A DNA stretch of 61,327 bases, from contig NZ_JAKEVM010000003.1 in NCBI RefSeq assembly GCF_022398475.1, forward strand, positions 35,414-96,740, in the 5' to 3' direction. Position numbers and translations under genes: made by a program. The stretch's first letter is position 1. The number at the start of each line of letters is the position of its first letter. The notes beneath the pieces are model-generated. The model did not search any database and was not told the origin of the DNA. It saw only the letters and a list, made by a program, of their open reading frames with translations. Positions 34,695 through 44,486 of the stretch are shown here, in pieces. This DNA is from Pseudoalteromonas shioyasakiensis. Lineage in GTDB: Bacteria > Pseudomonadota > Gammaproteobacteria > Enterobacterales > Alteromonadaceae.

Positions 34695-36776
34695 ATGAGT
34701 ATAGATCTAAGCCAATTTTTTGAAGTATTCTTCGAAGAAAGCTTCGAAGGGCTCGACGCTATGGAGGCTGAGTTATTAAACTTAGTGCCTGGCGAAGAAG
34801 ACTTAGAGACCATAAATACAATTTTTCGCGCTGCGCATTCAATAAAAGGAGGCAGCGGTACTTTTGGTTTTAGTGCTGTTGCAGACTTTACTCATGTTCT
34901 CGAAACGCTGTTAGATCAAATTCGTGAAGGTTCACGAGATCTTACTGCTGAGCATGTTAATTTACTTTTAAAATCAGTTGACTGTTTACGGGCTTTACTC
35001 AGAACTTTACAAGCTGAGCAGCAGCCAGATCTAACTGAAGCTGATGAATTGCGTATTAAGTTTGAAGAAATTCTTGGTATGCGTGCTGCAAGTAAAGAGA
35101 CTGAGCAAGCGCCAGAAGCTGTTAGCGAAAGCAGCTTTAATACCTATCAAATCGATTTCAAACCACATCATCATTTATTTAAAACCGGTAATGAACCACT
35201 GTACATGATCAGTGAATTAGCGGAATTGGGTGAGCTTGAAACACAAGCCTTTCAAGATGATGTGCCAGATATTACGAACCTTGCCCCTGAAGATTGCTTT
35301 CTGTCGTGGCGCTTTTTCTTAACCACAGATAAAGAACAAAGCTGCATCGAAGAAATTTTCGAATGGGTTGAAGATGATGCTGATATCACCATCACACTAT
35401 GCGGTGGCTTGTTTGGTGATGAAGAGATAACAGCAGCTGAGACTGTTACTGAAGATGTAGCGCCAGCGCAAGAGGTTGAGCCTGCAGCAGTTAAACCAGC
35501 TACAGATCCTAAAAAGCCAGCGCCAGTTAAAGCAACTACAGCCAATGCAGAATCAACCTCAATTAGGGTTGGTATCGACAAAGTTGATTCATTGATCAAC
35601 ATGGTGGGTGAATTAGTGATTACCCAAGCGATGTTAAGTCAATTGGGTGAGCAAGAGATCACTGAAGCAACTATAGCCTCATTACAAGAGGGCTTAGCAC
35701 AACTGGCACATAATACCCGTGACTTACAAGAAAATGTCATGCGTATTCGCATGTTACCAATAAGTTTTGTGTTTAGTCGCTTTCCTCGCTTAGTACGCGA
35801 TATCTCGCAAAAGCTTGATAAACAAGTTGAGCTTAAATTACTTGGTGAACAAACCGAACTAGATAAAACGGTGATGGAGAAACTTTCTGACCCCATGGTG
35901 CATCTAGTGAGAAACTCCCTAGATCATGGTTTAGAAACCGTTGATAAACGTGTTGCAGCGGGTAAAGACCCTGTTGGTACTGTTACGCTCAATGCGTTTC
36001 ATCAAGGCGGTAATATCGTTATCGAAATTATGGATGATGGTCAGGGCCTTAATACCACTAAAATTCGTGAAAAGGCGATTAAAAACGGCCTAATTTCAGA
36101 AACTGATGAGTTGTCTGATAACGAAATCAACGAGCTTATTTTCTTACCAGGATTTTCTACAGCCGATCAAGTCAGCGACTTATCAGGTCGTGGCGTTGGT
36201 ATGGATGTAGTAAGGCGCAATATTGAAGCGCTCAGCGGCTCTGTTGAAGTGGCTTCTGCACCGGGAGTGGGTTCGACATTTACAATTCGCCTACCGCTAA
36301 CGCTGGCTATTTTAGATGGGCAGTTAGTCCGGATTGCTGAACATACTTATATTATCCCACTGATTTCGATTATTGAGTCATTGCAAATCGATATTAGTAA
36401 AGTGAGTCGGGTAGGCAAAGACTTAGATGTGCTGCGCTTACGTGACGAATATATTCCAATCTTAAGGCTTTATAACATTTTCAATCATAAAGGGGCGATT
36501 GAAACGCTTGATAAAACCTTGTTGGTTGTCGTTGAGAGTGACAACCAAAAAGTAGGTTTATTGGTTGATGACTTATTGTCGCAACAGCAAGTGGTGATCA
36601 AAAGCTTAGAGGCCAATTATCAAAAAGTTGATGGTGTCTCAGGGGCGACAATTCTAGGGGATGGTCGTGTTTCTTTGATTGTTGATATTAGTGGTTTGAT
36701 TAAATTATCTGGGCTTAGAAAGCCTGGGAGCCAAGAATTGATTATTGAATCAAAAGCGAATTTGGAGGCGTCATGA
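34695..36776 (+). CDS. cheA: CheA sensor histidine kinase
   Basis: 693 aa. HPt domain at 1-105 with phospho-acceptor His48 (FRAAHSIKGGSG); a middle domain (about 145-235) that is not the classical P2 but a negatively charged region (FKPHHHLFKTGNEPLYMI); an Ala/Pro/Glu linker; dimerisation (about 290-345); HATPase with VHLVRNSLDHGLE, DDGQGL and GRGVGMDVV; and a C-terminal CheW-like domain (about 540-680). It phosphorylates CheY and CheB from a receptor-CheW complex. Its stop overlaps cheW by ATGA. Confidence 0.95.
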   Translation: MSIDLSQFFEVFFEESFEGLDAMEAELLNLVPGEEDLETINTIFRAAHSIKGGSGTFGFSAVADFTHVLETLLDQIREGSRDLTAEHVNLLLKSVDCLRALLRTLQAEQQPDLTEADELRIKFEEILGMRAASKETEQAPEAVSESSFNTYQIDFKPHHHLFKTGNEPLYMISELAELGELETQAFQDDVPDITNLAPEDCFLSWRFFLTTDKEQSCIEEIFEWVEDDADITITLCGGLFGDEEITAAETVTEDVAPAQEVEPAAVKPATDPKKPAPVKATTANAESTSIRVGIDKVDSLINMVGELVITQAMLSQLGEQEITEATIASLQEGLAQLAHNTRDLQENVMRIRMLPISFVFSRFPRLVRDISQKLDKQVELKLLGEQTELDKTVMEKLSDPMVHLVRNSLDHGLETVDKRVAAGKDPVGTVTLNAFHQGGNIVIEIMDDGQGLNTTKIREKAIKNGLISETDELSDNEINELIFLPGFSTADQVSDLSGRGVGMDVVRRNIEALSGSVEVASAPGVGSTFTIRLPLTLAILDGQLVRIAEHTYIIPLISIIESLQIDISKVSRVGKDLDVLRLRDEYIPILRLYNIFNHKGAIETLDKTLLVVVESDNQKVGLLVDDLLSQQQVVIKSLEANYQKVDGVSGATILGDGRVSLIVDISGLIKLSGLRKPGSQELIIESKANLEAS

Positions 36777-37258
36777 TTGCACAGCACGACGACCTGCATA
36801 ACAAGCTAAACCTTGAACAAGATCAAGATGTAAAACAGTTTTTAACCTTCTTCATGGCTGAAGAAGAGTATGGTGTTGATATTTTAACGGTGCAAGAAAT
36901 TCGCAGTTGGGAAGAAATTACGGTGATCCCTAACTCACCGGATTTCGTCAAAGGGGTTATCAACCTGCGTGGCACCATAGTACCGATTATTGATTTAAGG
37001 CTTCGTTTTGGTATTTCAGCCATCGAATACGGGCCGTTAACCGTTGTAATTGTTCTAAAAGTACAGCTTGAAAATACATGTAAAATTATGGGCATCGCCG
37101 TTGATGCCGTCTCGGATGTCTATAGCATTGCTGAGCATGAAGCGAAGGCAGTGCCACATTTGTCTGACTCAGACAACGCGCAATTTGTTGCGGGTTTAGT
37201 CAATGTGGGTGAGAAAATGGTCGCATTACTTGACCTACAAAAAACAATGGACATTTAA
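36773..37258 (+). CDS. cheW: CheW adaptor
   Basis: 161-aa coupling protein with one CheW domain: KQFLTFFMAEEEYGVDILTVQEIRSW, then PDFVKGVINLRGTIVPIIDLRLRFG and FVAGLVNVGEKMVALLDLQKTM at the C-terminus. It bridges the receptor and CheA. Overlap with cheA and a 20-base gap to the receptor gene place the three partners in one transcript. Confidence 0.94.
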   Translation: MIAQHDDLHNKLNLEQDQDVKQFLTFFMAEEEYGVDILTVQEIRSWEEITVIPNSPDFVKGVINLRGTIVPIIDLRLRFGISAIEYGPLTVVIVLKVQLENTCKIMGIAVDAVSDVYSIAEHEAKAVPHLSDSDNAQFVAGLVNVGEKMVALLDLQKTMDI

Positions 37259-37278
37259 CTGGGTAGATTAACAAGAAG

Positions 37279-39615
37279 GTGAAGGGTATGGGATGGTTTA
37301 GCAGTCCTAAAAATGTTGAGTCGGAAAATGATTTAGTTATTGCGGCACTTAGAAAGTCGCAAGCGATGATAGAGTTTCAACCGTCGGGGCAGATCATAAC
37401 TGCCAATGCTAATTTCTTAAACACCATGGGTTACCGACTCGAAGAAATCCAAGGGCAACACCACTCTATGTTTGTTGCTGAAAAAGAGTCGCAAAGCCCA
37501 GAATATCAACAGTTTTGGCAGCGATTACGCAGCGGTGAGTTTTTCACTGATGAATTTAAGCGTGTCGGTAAAAATGGCAAACAAGTTTGGATCCAAGGCA
37601 CCTATAACCCAATTATTGACAGCAATGGTAATGTCACTAAAGTCATCAAATTTGCTACAGACATCACACCGCAAAAAGAACTTGAACGTCAGTCAAAACG
37701 TGATGCTGACTTATCAAATGCACTGCGTGTTTGCCAAGCTAATGTGATGATTGCCGATAACGATCTAAAAATTATCTTTGTTAATGAGCAAGTAAAGCAA
37801 ATGCTGCAAGCTCGCGAATCAACGTTACAAACTGTGCTACCGAGCTTTTCAGTTGCTAACCTAGTTGGAACCTGCGTTGATGATTTTCATAAACAACCGT
37901 CACATCAACGTGAGCTGCTAAAAACCCTATCTGAACCATACAAAACCACATTACGTTTGGCGGGGCTTATTTTTAGCTTGATTGCGACACCTTGGGTAAG
38001 CGCTTCGGGTAAGCGTTTAGGGACTATTGTTGAGTGGCAAGATATTACTGATAGCGTAAATAAAGCTGAAGCGGAAAAGCGTGCAGCAGAAGAAAATCTT
38101 CGTGTCCGACGCGCGTTAGACCGTGTGGCAACCAATACCATGATTGCAGATTCTGGTAACAACATCATTTACATGAACGAAGCCGTTCTGAACATGATGA
38201 AAATTGCTGAAAGTGATTTACGTAAAGACTTACCTAATTTCAATAGTAATAATCTAGTGGGTCAAAATATTGATGTGTTCCATAAGAATCCAGCACATCA
38301 ACGTAACATGCTTGCTAAGTTAAGTGATACTTACAGCACTGAAATTCAAGTCGGCGGCCGTACTTTTGGTTTGGTCGCAAACCCTATTTTCACGCCAGAA
38401 AACGAACGTATTGGTACGGTTGTTGAGTGGGAAGACAGAACTGCTGAAGTCGCTATTGAAAAAGAAATTGCGGGTCTGGTTGCTGCTGCGGGGAGTGGTG
38501 ACTTAGAAGCCCGTGTTGAAGAAGCGGGTAAACAAGGTTTCTTCTTACGTCTAGCGCAGGGCTTAAATAGCCTAGTTAGTATTGTTGATGATGCAGTAAA
38601 AGACACAGGCAATATGCTTGATGCTATGGCGAACGGTGACTTATCAAAACGTATTGAGCAAGACTACCAAGGTTCATTCGATAAGCTAAAACGTGATGCA
38701 AATGCCACAGCTGATAAGCTTACTGAAGTGATTAATCGCATTAATACTTCGGCAACGCTGGTTGCTAGTGGTGCAGAAGAAATCTCGCAAGGTAATGCTG
38801 ATTTAAGTCAACGTACTGAAGAGCAGGCTTCATCACTTGAAGAAACAGCATCAAGCATGGAAGAGATGACCAGTACGGTTCGTCAAAATGCTGATAATGC
38901 TAAAGAAGTAAATGAACTTGCTGAAGAAACACGTACTAAAGCACAAAAAGGTGGTGAAGTTGTAAATCGTGCTGTAATCAGTATGTCAGCAATTAATGAA
39001 TCAAGTAAGAAGATTGCAGACATCATCAGTGTCATTGATGAAATTGCTTTCCAAACAAATCTACTTGCGCTTAATGCCGCTGTCGAAGCAGCACGAGCAG
39101 GTGAGCAAGGCCGTGGTTTCGCGGTTGTTGCTGGTGAGGTTCGTAACTTAGCGCAACGTTCAGCTGCTGCTGCAAAAGAAATCAAAGAATTGATCCGAGA
39201 CAGTGTTGGAAAAGTTGAAGATGGTACATTACTAGTTAATGAATCGGGTTCAACATTACAAGAAATTGTTACGGCGGTGCAAAGAGTTACAGCAATGATT
39301 TCTGATATTGCCCAAGCTTCTGAAGAGCAAAGCTCTGGTATTGAGCAGGTCAATAAAGCCATTGCCCAAATGGATGAAATGACCCAGCAAAATGCAGCAT
39401 TAGTTGAAGAAGCCTCTGCCGCGGGTGAATCAATGGCAGAGCAAGCGAATGATATGCGCCGCTTGTTAAACTTCTTCTCGTTATCGAATAACGAGATGGA
39501 TATTACAAGCCGTGCAAGTTCAGCGCCTGCAGCTAAACAGCCAAGCTCACCAGTGCGTTCGGCACCTAAAGGTAATAACTTTGTTGACCCTAGTGATGAG
39601 TGGGAAGAGTTTTAA
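37279..39615 (+). CDS. Soluble chemoreceptor with three PAS domains
   Basis: 778-aa methyl-accepting protein without membrane segments. PAS1 (about 20-130: [29 protein letters not shown]), PAS2 (about 140-260) and PAS3 (about 270-390), then two HAMP-like segments (about 390-490: [20 protein letters not shown]) and the signalling hairpin with [35 protein letters not shown]. The protein ends in Glu-Trp-Glu-Glu-Phe, a CheR/CheB tethering pentapeptide. PAS2 and PAS3 share FHK-x-P-x-HQR motifs. It resembles P. aeruginosa Aer2/McpB in position and tail, but the sensed signal is not proven; AGATGA-rich RBS with GAAGG upstream. Confidence 0.9.
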   Translation: MKGMGWFSSPKNVESENDLVIAALRKSQAMIEFQPSGQIITANANFLNTMGYRLEEIQGQHHSMFVAEKESQSPEYQQFWQRLRSGEFFTDEFKRVGKNGKQVWIQGTYNPIIDSNGNVTKVIKFATDITPQKELERQSKRDADLSNALRVCQANVMIADNDLKIIFVNEQVKQMLQARESTLQTVLPSFSVANLVGTCVDDFHKQPSHQRELLKTLSEPYKTTLRLAGLIFSLIATPWVSASGKRLGTIVEWQDITDSVNKAEAEKRAAEENLRVRRALDRVATNTMIADSGNNIIYMNEAVLNMMKIAESDLRKDLPNFNSNNLVGQNIDVFHKNPAHQRNMLAKLSDTYSTEIQVGGRTFGLVANPIFTPENERIGTVVEWEDRTAEVAIEKEIAGLVAAAGSGDLEARVEEAGKQGFFLRLAQGLNSLVSIVDDAVKDTGNMLDAMANGDLSKRIEQDYQGSFDKLKRDANATADKLTEVINRINTSATLVASGAEEISQGNADLSQRTEEQASSLEETASSMEEMTSTVRQNADNAKEVNELAEETRTKAQKGGEVVNRAVISMSAINESSKKIADIISVIDEIAFQTNLLALNAAVEAARAGEQGRGFAVVAGEVRNLAQRSAAAAKEIKELIRDSVGKVEDGTLLVNESGSTLQEIVTAVQRVTAMISDIAQASEEQSSGIEQVNKAIAQMDEMTQQNAALVEEASAAGESMAEQANDMRRLLNFFSLSNNEMDITSRASSAPAAKQPSSPVRSAPKGNNFVDPSDEWEEF

Positions 39616-39626
39616 AACTCTTCCCA
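39601..39626. other. Perfect 26-bp palindrome over receptor stop codon
   Basis: GGGAAGAGTTTT (39602-39613) is followed directly by its exact complement AAAACTCTTCCC (39614-39625), with one more matched pair outside. It overlaps the codons for the C-terminal Trp-Glu-Glu-Phe and the TAA. Only short T content follows, so full termination is doubtful; partial attenuation or mRNA protection ahead of cheR is possible. Confidence 0.6.
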
Positions 39627-39680
39627 ATTAAATTCTAACTAGTTAATTGCATCTAATGTTACAGCTGCAGGGTCAAGCAC

Positions 39681-40499
39681 ATGAAAGAGTTTTTACTAAC
39701 GGATAGTGACTTTAAAGCTATTTCGTCACAAGTGTACGATGCTTGCGGCATTGTTTTAGCTGAGCATAAGCGCGAGATGGTTTACTCGCGCTTAGCAAGG
39801 CGTATTCGCCAACATAAGCTTAAGAACTTTAAAGAATATTTAGACTTTCTTGAAGAGAATAAAGAACAAGAGTTTAGTGAGTTTATTAATGCTATAACTA
39901 CTAATCTGACTTCTTTCTTTCGTGAGCCACATCACTTTAGTTATCTAAAAAATACCATAGTCCCCAAACTGCTGATTAGTAATGCTAAACAAAAGCGTGT
40001 AAGGGTGTGGTCTGCTGGCTGCTCGACCGGCGAAGAGCCTTATACCATTGCTATGACCTTAAGCAGTCTATTTCCATCTGATTGGGATGTGAAAATCCTA
40101 GCTACTGACTTAGACTCAAATGTGCTCGCTAAAGCACAGGCTGGCACCTATACCGCTGCCAATGTGAATGGTTTAGACAAAAGCCAACTTAAGCGCTGGT
40201 TTCTAAAAAGCCATGACGGTCAGTTATATAAAGTAAAACCCGAACTACAAAAGAATATTTTCTTTAAACGTCTAAACTTATTACAGAGCTGGCCTATGAA
40301 AGGGCCGTTTGATGTTATTTTTTGTCGCAATGTAGTTATCTACTTCGATAAGCCGACGAAAGATACTCTATTTAAACGTTATTACGATTTGTTGACCAAT
40401 TCAGGTCATTTATTCTTGGGGCATTCCGAAACACTGGGTAAGGACCACAAAGAGTTTAAGAATTTAGGCCAAACTATCTATCAAAAAGGTGGTCTATGA
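39681..40499 (+). CDS. cheR: CheR receptor methyltransferase
   Basis: 272 aa. N-terminal helical domain (1-75, FKAISSQVYDACGIVLAEHKREMVYSRLARRIR), then an SAM-dependent methyltransferase domain with VWSAGCSTGEEPYTIAMTL and DVIFCRNVVIYFDKPTK. It methylates glutamates on the receptor. The beta-subdomain that binds the receptor pentapeptide is expected from the WEEF tail next door. Overlaps cheD by ATGA; separated from the receptor gene by 65 bases containing the palindrome tail. Confidence 0.94.
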   Translation: MKEFLLTDSDFKAISSQVYDACGIVLAEHKREMVYSRLARRIRQHKLKNFKEYLDFLEENKEQEFSEFINAITTNLTSFFREPHHFSYLKNTIVPKLLISNAKQKRVRVWSAGCSTGEEPYTIAMTLSSLFPSDWDVKILATDLDSNVLAKAQAGTYTAANVNGLDKSQLKRWFLKSHDGQLYKVKPELQKNIFFKRLNLLQSWPMKGPFDVIFCRNVVIYFDKPTKDTLFKRYYDLLTNSGHLFLGHSETLGKDHKEFKNLGQTIYQKGGL

Positions 40500-41113
40500 G
40501 TAGTCATTTTAAACCTGTATTGTCTGGTTTTGAGCACGTTAAACGGTTTTGGGATGGCAAGCGCCATAAAGTGGTTGCTAAAGTATTACCAGGCGAATTT
40601 TATGTGTCTAAGTCTGATGAATTGATCACAACTGTGTTAGGGTCGTGTATTGCTGCATGTATTTACGATGAAGGCTTAGGTATTGGTGGTATGAATCATT
40701 TTATGCTGCCGGCGGAAAAAGGCGTTGATCCGAGTAACGCACACAGTCTTAATTGCCGTTATGGTAACTGGGCAATGGAATACTTGATCAATGAAATCCT
40801 AAAAAATGGTGCTTCTAGACGCAACCTCAAAGTAAAGCTGTTTGGCGGCGGGAAAATAATCCGCTCAATGACAGATATTGGTGTTGGCAACATTCGTTTT
40901 GCAAATGCCTATGTACTTGAGGAAGGTTTAGATTTAGTATCCCATGATGTTGGCGGGCCTTGGCCACGTAAGGTGATGTTTGATCCACAAACAGGCAAGG
41001 CGCAGGTTAAGAAAATGCGTGAATTGCATTCTGATAAGCTTGAAAAACGTGAAATTAAATACTTACACGATATTGAGCAGCAAGATGCAGAAACGGATAT
41101 TGAATTATTTTAG
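40496..41113 (+). CDS. cheD: CheD receptor deamidase
   Basis: 205-aa protein. The catalytic Cys is in VLGSCIAACIYD, with His in GGMNHFMLP and Thr/Ser-rich loop; KLFGGGKIIRSMTDIGVGNIRFA follows. CheD deamidates receptor glutamines to glutamates, creating methylation sites, and often binds CheC, which is absent here as in other proteobacterial operons of this type. The ATG overlaps the cheR stop. Confidence 0.93.
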   Translation: MSSHFKPVLSGFEHVKRFWDGKRHKVVAKVLPGEFYVSKSDELITTVLGSCIAACIYDEGLGIGGMNHFMLPAEKGVDPSNAHSLNCRYGNWAMEYLINEILKNGASRRNLKVKLFGGGKIIRSMTDIGVGNIRFANAYVLEEGLDLVSHDVGGPWPRKVMFDPQTGKAQVKKMRELHSDKLEKREIKYLHDIEQQDAETDIELF

Positions 41114-41121
41114 GAGAGCAA

Positions 41122-42156
41122 ATGATCAAAGTACTCATAGTTGATGATTCTGCTTTGATCCGTGGTTTACTCAAGGAAGTGCTCGAGCAAGCGCAAGACA
41201 TTCAGGTCGTTGGCGCGGCAGAAGACCCTTATCAAGCCCGAGATTTAATTAAGCGCCTTAATCCCGATGTCTTAACGCTTGATATCGAAATGCCGAAAAT
41301 GGATGGGTTAAGTTTTTTAAAAAACTTGATGCGCCTTCGTCCTATGCCAGTTGTGATGATTTCTACACTGACTCAAAAAGGCTCACCAATCACACTGGAA
41401 GCCCTCGAAATTGGTGCTGTTGACTTTATTGCTAAGCCAACAATCAATGTCACTGAAAATCTGCAGCGTTATGCCCATTTATTACATCAAAAAGTGCGTA
41501 CTGCAGCTGGCGCTAGAGTGCGAGCTTTTAAAGAAACAAAAGTTGAAGACGACAGCTCTTTAACAGCATTGCAATTTAAGGCAAACAGCGTGCTTGCAAT
41601 TGGCGCTTCAACAGGCGGCACAGAAGCAATTAAAGAAGTGCTCGTGCGTATGCCAGAAAGCTGCCCACCGATTGTTATTACACAGCATATCCCTCCAGTA
41701 TTTAGTACCTCGTTTGCAATGCGCATGGATAGAACGTGTAAAATCAACGTTAAAGAAGCTGAGCATGGCGATAAGCTACAATCAGGCTGGGCGTATATTG
41801 CACCGGGCGATCAGCATTTGAGTGTAGTAAAAAAAGCAGGCGGCTTGTTTTGTCAGCTTGATTCAAGTGAGCTGGTTAATCGCCATCGTCCAGCGGTTGA
41901 TGTGCTATTTAACTCCTTAGTCGTGGCTTGCCCTAAAGCGACGGTAGCTGCGTTATTGACCGGTATGGGCAGCGATGGCGCAAAAGGCATGCTTGCATTA
42001 AATCAAGCTGGGGCTTACACCATAGCACAGGATGAATTGTCGTCAGTGGTATGGGGCATGCCTAAAGCCGCAGTAGAGCTTAATGCGGCTAATGAAGTGG
42101 TTCGCCTTGATAAGGTTGCAGCGCAAATGCTAAAACAAGCTGCTAAGGTACAATAA
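41122..42156 (+). CDS. cheB: CheB receptor methylesterase
   Basis: 344 aa. Receiver domain with phospho-acceptor Asp54 (LDIEMPKMDG) and a C-terminal methylesterase domain with triad Ser163 (AIGASTGGTEA), His189 (ITQHIPP) and Asp285 (GMGSDGAKGM). It removes receptor methyl groups when phosphorylated by CheA. GGAG lies before the ATG. Last gene of the operon; it overlaps the convergent deacetylase gene by 14 bases, with no room for a terminator between them. Confidence 0.95.
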   Translation: MIKVLIVDDSALIRGLLKEVLEQAQDIQVVGAAEDPYQARDLIKRLNPDVLTLDIEMPKMDGLSFLKNLMRLRPMPVVMISTLTQKGSPITLEALEIGAVDFIAKPTINVTENLQRYAHLLHQKVRTAAGARVRAFKETKVEDDSSLTALQFKANSVLAIGASTGGTEAIKEVLVRMPESCPPIVITQHIPPVFSTSFAMRMDRTCKINVKEAEHGDKLQSGWAYIAPGDQHLSVVKKAGGLFCQLDSSELVNRHRPAVDVLFNSLVVACPKATVAALLTGMGSDGAKGMLALNQAGAYTIAQDELSSVVWGMPKAAVELNAANEVVRLDKVAAQMLKQAAKVQ

Positions 42157-43174
42157 CCCAAGGTTGAGAGAACCAGTAGTAACTGCCTTTTTTCGCGATA
42201 GAAGGGGCTGTGCAGTTAAAGCGAGAGCGGCCTTTTTTCAGTTTTTCAGGTGAGGTGATCTTCACCGTATCTTTACTAAGCCAAGTTAAGTCTGCTTGGC
42301 CAATCCCAGAGACATAACAAGCAAACTGACTTTTATGAAAGTCCTGCATATCAAATTGAATGCTTATACTTGGTGGGTTTTCGTTTGTAACGCTATCTGA
42401 ATAGCTGAGCTGTTTGATTGCGAATGCTTGAGAGTCGAGTTTAGTGGCAAGCGTATCAAGCTTTGAATAAAAGCCCGATGCCGGAAAGCGTGGTAATCGG
42501 GTAAAGTCAGAATGGATACCTACAGCACCCGAATGTTGACCTATACCAACAAAGCCTAGCGATTTTACTAATTGTTGCAATGAATTATTAAATTCACCAT
42601 AAGGGTAAGCAAGGTATTTAAAATCGTGGCCAATTTCTTCTTTAATGCGTTGCTGGGCAGATAAAATATCTTTTTTAGTACGTGCAAGCCATGCTTCTTC
42701 ACTCTCGCCAGGCTGTTTGCGATGCAAGTAATTATGAACTTGTGTGTGGTTACTGATTAAGGCGCCTTTATTAGATAGCTCCTTTAACTGCTGCCATGTC
42801 ATTACATAGCTTTTGCCTTCATCAATTAGTTTGGGATTTACGAAAATAGTATACGGATAGCCAAACTTCTCTAAGATAGGCGCTGCTTCTTCATAGTTAT
42901 TTTTGTAGCCATCGTCGAAGGTAATCGCGACAGTTTTATCTGTTAGCGGTTGGCCTGTTTGTAACGAGGTGATGAGTTCATCTAGTGGAATAACGTTGAA
43001 GTTATTATCTTTTAAATATTGCATATGCTCAGTGAATGTTTCGCTACTGACACTGGTTACCGCAGGAAGGCTTTCACTGACGTGGTGATACTGTAGAATG
43101 ACTGCGCCATGGGCACGCAAAGATAAACCTAACAGGACTGCAATTACTAAATGAAACATTTTCTTAAACGTCAT
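42143..43174 (-). CDS. Polysaccharide deacetylase (NodB-type) exported
   Basis: About 343-aa secreted carbohydrate esterase 4 enzyme. Signal peptide MTFKKMFHLVIAVLLGLSLRAHG. NodB homology: VILQYHHVSE, TFDDGYKNNYEEAAPIL (catalytic Asp pair), ISNHTQVHNYLHRKQ (metal His), LAYPYGEFN and LGFVGIGQHSGAVG. The C-terminal 90 residues are an added beta-rich domain with two Cys. Substrate is probably an N-acetylated polysaccharide of the envelope or matrix. Three ATG starts (43186, 43174, 43159) are possible; 43174 gives a good charged n-region. Its start overlaps the divergent MATE gene. Confidence 0.88.
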   Translation of the reverse strand: MTFKKMFHLVIAVLLGLSLRAHGAVILQYHHVSESLPAVTSVSSETFTEHMQYLKDNNFNVIPLDELITSLQTGQPLTDKTVAITFDDGYKNNYEEAAPILEKFGYPYTIFVNPKLIDEGKSYVMTWQQLKELSNKGALISNHTQVHNYLHRKQPGESEEAWLARTKKDILSAQQRIKEEIGHDFKYLAYPYGEFNNSLQQLVKSLGFVGIGQHSGAVGIHSDFTRLPRFPASGFYSKLDTLATKLDSQAFAIKQLSYSDSVTNENPPSISIQFDMQDFHKSQFACYVSGIGQADLTWLSKDTVKITSPEKLKKGRSRFNCTAPSIAKKGSYYWFSQPWVIVP

Positions 43175-44485
43175 AAGGCACACCATAAAAGTTTACTGTT
43201 ATTAGCCGGTCCGATGATTTTATCAAATATTACCGTGCCAATGTTAGGTTTAGTTGATACAGCTGTAATCGGCCACTTAGGAAGCGCTCACTATTTAGCT
43301 GGTATAGCGCTTGGCTCAGCAGTTATCTCGTTATTATTTTGGCTAGCAGGCTTTTTGCGCATGAGCACCACAGGATTAGTTGCACAGGCCTATGGTAAAA
43401 GCGATCACACCTTACTTGCTGAGCTATTAAAGCGCAGCTTGTTACTAGCAACAGCAGTTGCGCTGTTATTAATAGCGCTGAGTATACCTATTCAATCCTT
43501 AATGGCATATTTATCAAATGCTAATGAAGCTGTTTTAGAACAAGCAAATAGCTATTTTTCGATTCGTATTTTTAGTGCACCCGCTGCTTTGTGTAACTTG
43601 GTTTTACTTGGTTGGATGCTAGGTGTTCATTATGGCCGCGGGCCATTCTATTTATTACTTATCACCAATATAACCAATATTGTGCTTGATATTTATTTTG
43701 TGGTGTTTCTTGATTGGGGTGTGGCTGGAGCTGCGTGGGCATCTTTAATCGCTGATTATATCGCCCTTGCTTTTGCACTGATGTTAGTTGTACAGCTCGC
43801 TAAAAAGCAAGGTGTTAACCTTGCCGTGAAAGCCTGGTTAAGTGTTGCTAAGTTACTTGATTTAGTAAGCTTAAATCGCGATATTTTTATTCGCTCATTA
43901 GCACTCCAGCTATGTTTTAGCTTTATGACTTTTTATGGCGCACGTATCGGAGAAACAACCTTAGCGGCTAATGCCGTGTTACTAAACTTTTTAATGTTGG
44001 TGAGCTTTGCGCTTGATGGTATTGCTTATGCGAGTGAGGCAAAGGTCGGTAAAGCGAAAGGTGAGCACAGCGCTAAGCAGATTAAGTTATGGGTTAATTT
44101 GAGCTTGTTTTGGGGTGGGTTATTTGCGGTGTTTTATAGCCTTATATTTTTATTATTTGGCGAGGCAATTATTCGCTTACTTACCGATGTGCCCGAAGTT
44201 ATCAGCCTTGCAACGGTTTATCTTCCTTGGGTGATTATATTGCCTATCGCGGCGATGGGCTGCTTTTTATTTGATGGCGTATTTGTCGGTTTAACCCGTG
44301 CTAAAGACATGCGTAATACTATGCTATTTAGTGCTCTAGTGGGCTTTTTTGGACTGTTTTGGGTAGTGAGTAGCTGGCAAAATCATGGTTTATGGTTTGC
44401 GATGACCAGCTTTATGCTAATGCGGGGGTTAACGTTGTGGTTTCGCTACCGTAAAATTATCAATAATCAGCAATTATTAGATTAA
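43151..44485 (+). CDS. MATE family efflux transporter (DinF-type)
   Basis: 444-aa transporter with 12 predicted spans. N-terminal LLLLAGPMILSNITVPMLGLVDTAVIGHLGSAHYLAGIALGSAVISLLFW is typical of the DinF branch, as is LRMSTTGLVAQAYGK. It exports organic cations or other toxic compounds using H+ or Na+ gradients. The 24-base divergent overlap with the deacetylase start means the promoters lie inside each other's coding DNA, or one start is further in. In E. coli dinF follows lexA; here lexA is 18 kb away. Confidence 0.88.
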   Translation: MKHFLKRHKAHHKSLLLLAGPMILSNITVPMLGLVDTAVIGHLGSAHYLAGIALGSAVISLLFWLAGFLRMSTTGLVAQAYGKSDHTLLAELLKRSLLLATAVALLLIALSIPIQSLMAYLSNANEAVLEQANSYFSIRIFSAPAALCNLVLLGWMLGVHYGRGPFYLLLITNITNIVLDIYFVVFLDWGVAGAAWASLIADYIALAFALMLVVQLAKKQGVNLAVKAWLSVAKLLDLVSLNRDIFIRSLALQLCFSFMTFYGARIGETTLAANAVLLNFLMLVSFALDGIAYASEAKVGKAKGEHSAKQIKLWVNLSLFWGGLFAVFYSLIFLLFGEAIIRLLTDVPEVISLATVYLPWVIILPIAAMGCFLFDGVFVGLTRAKDMRNTMLFSALVGFFGLFWVVSSWQNHGLWFAMTSFMLMRGLTLWFRYRKIINNQQLLD

Positions 44486-44486
44486 A

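Noticed and set aside
38883..39362. 159-codon open frame on the minus strand
   Set aside because: Opposite the highly conserved receptor signalling domain; Ser/Ala-rich shadow.
37279..39615. Transmembrane chemoreceptor
   Set aside because: No hydrophobic segment long enough to span the membrane; PAS and HAMP-like parts are soluble.
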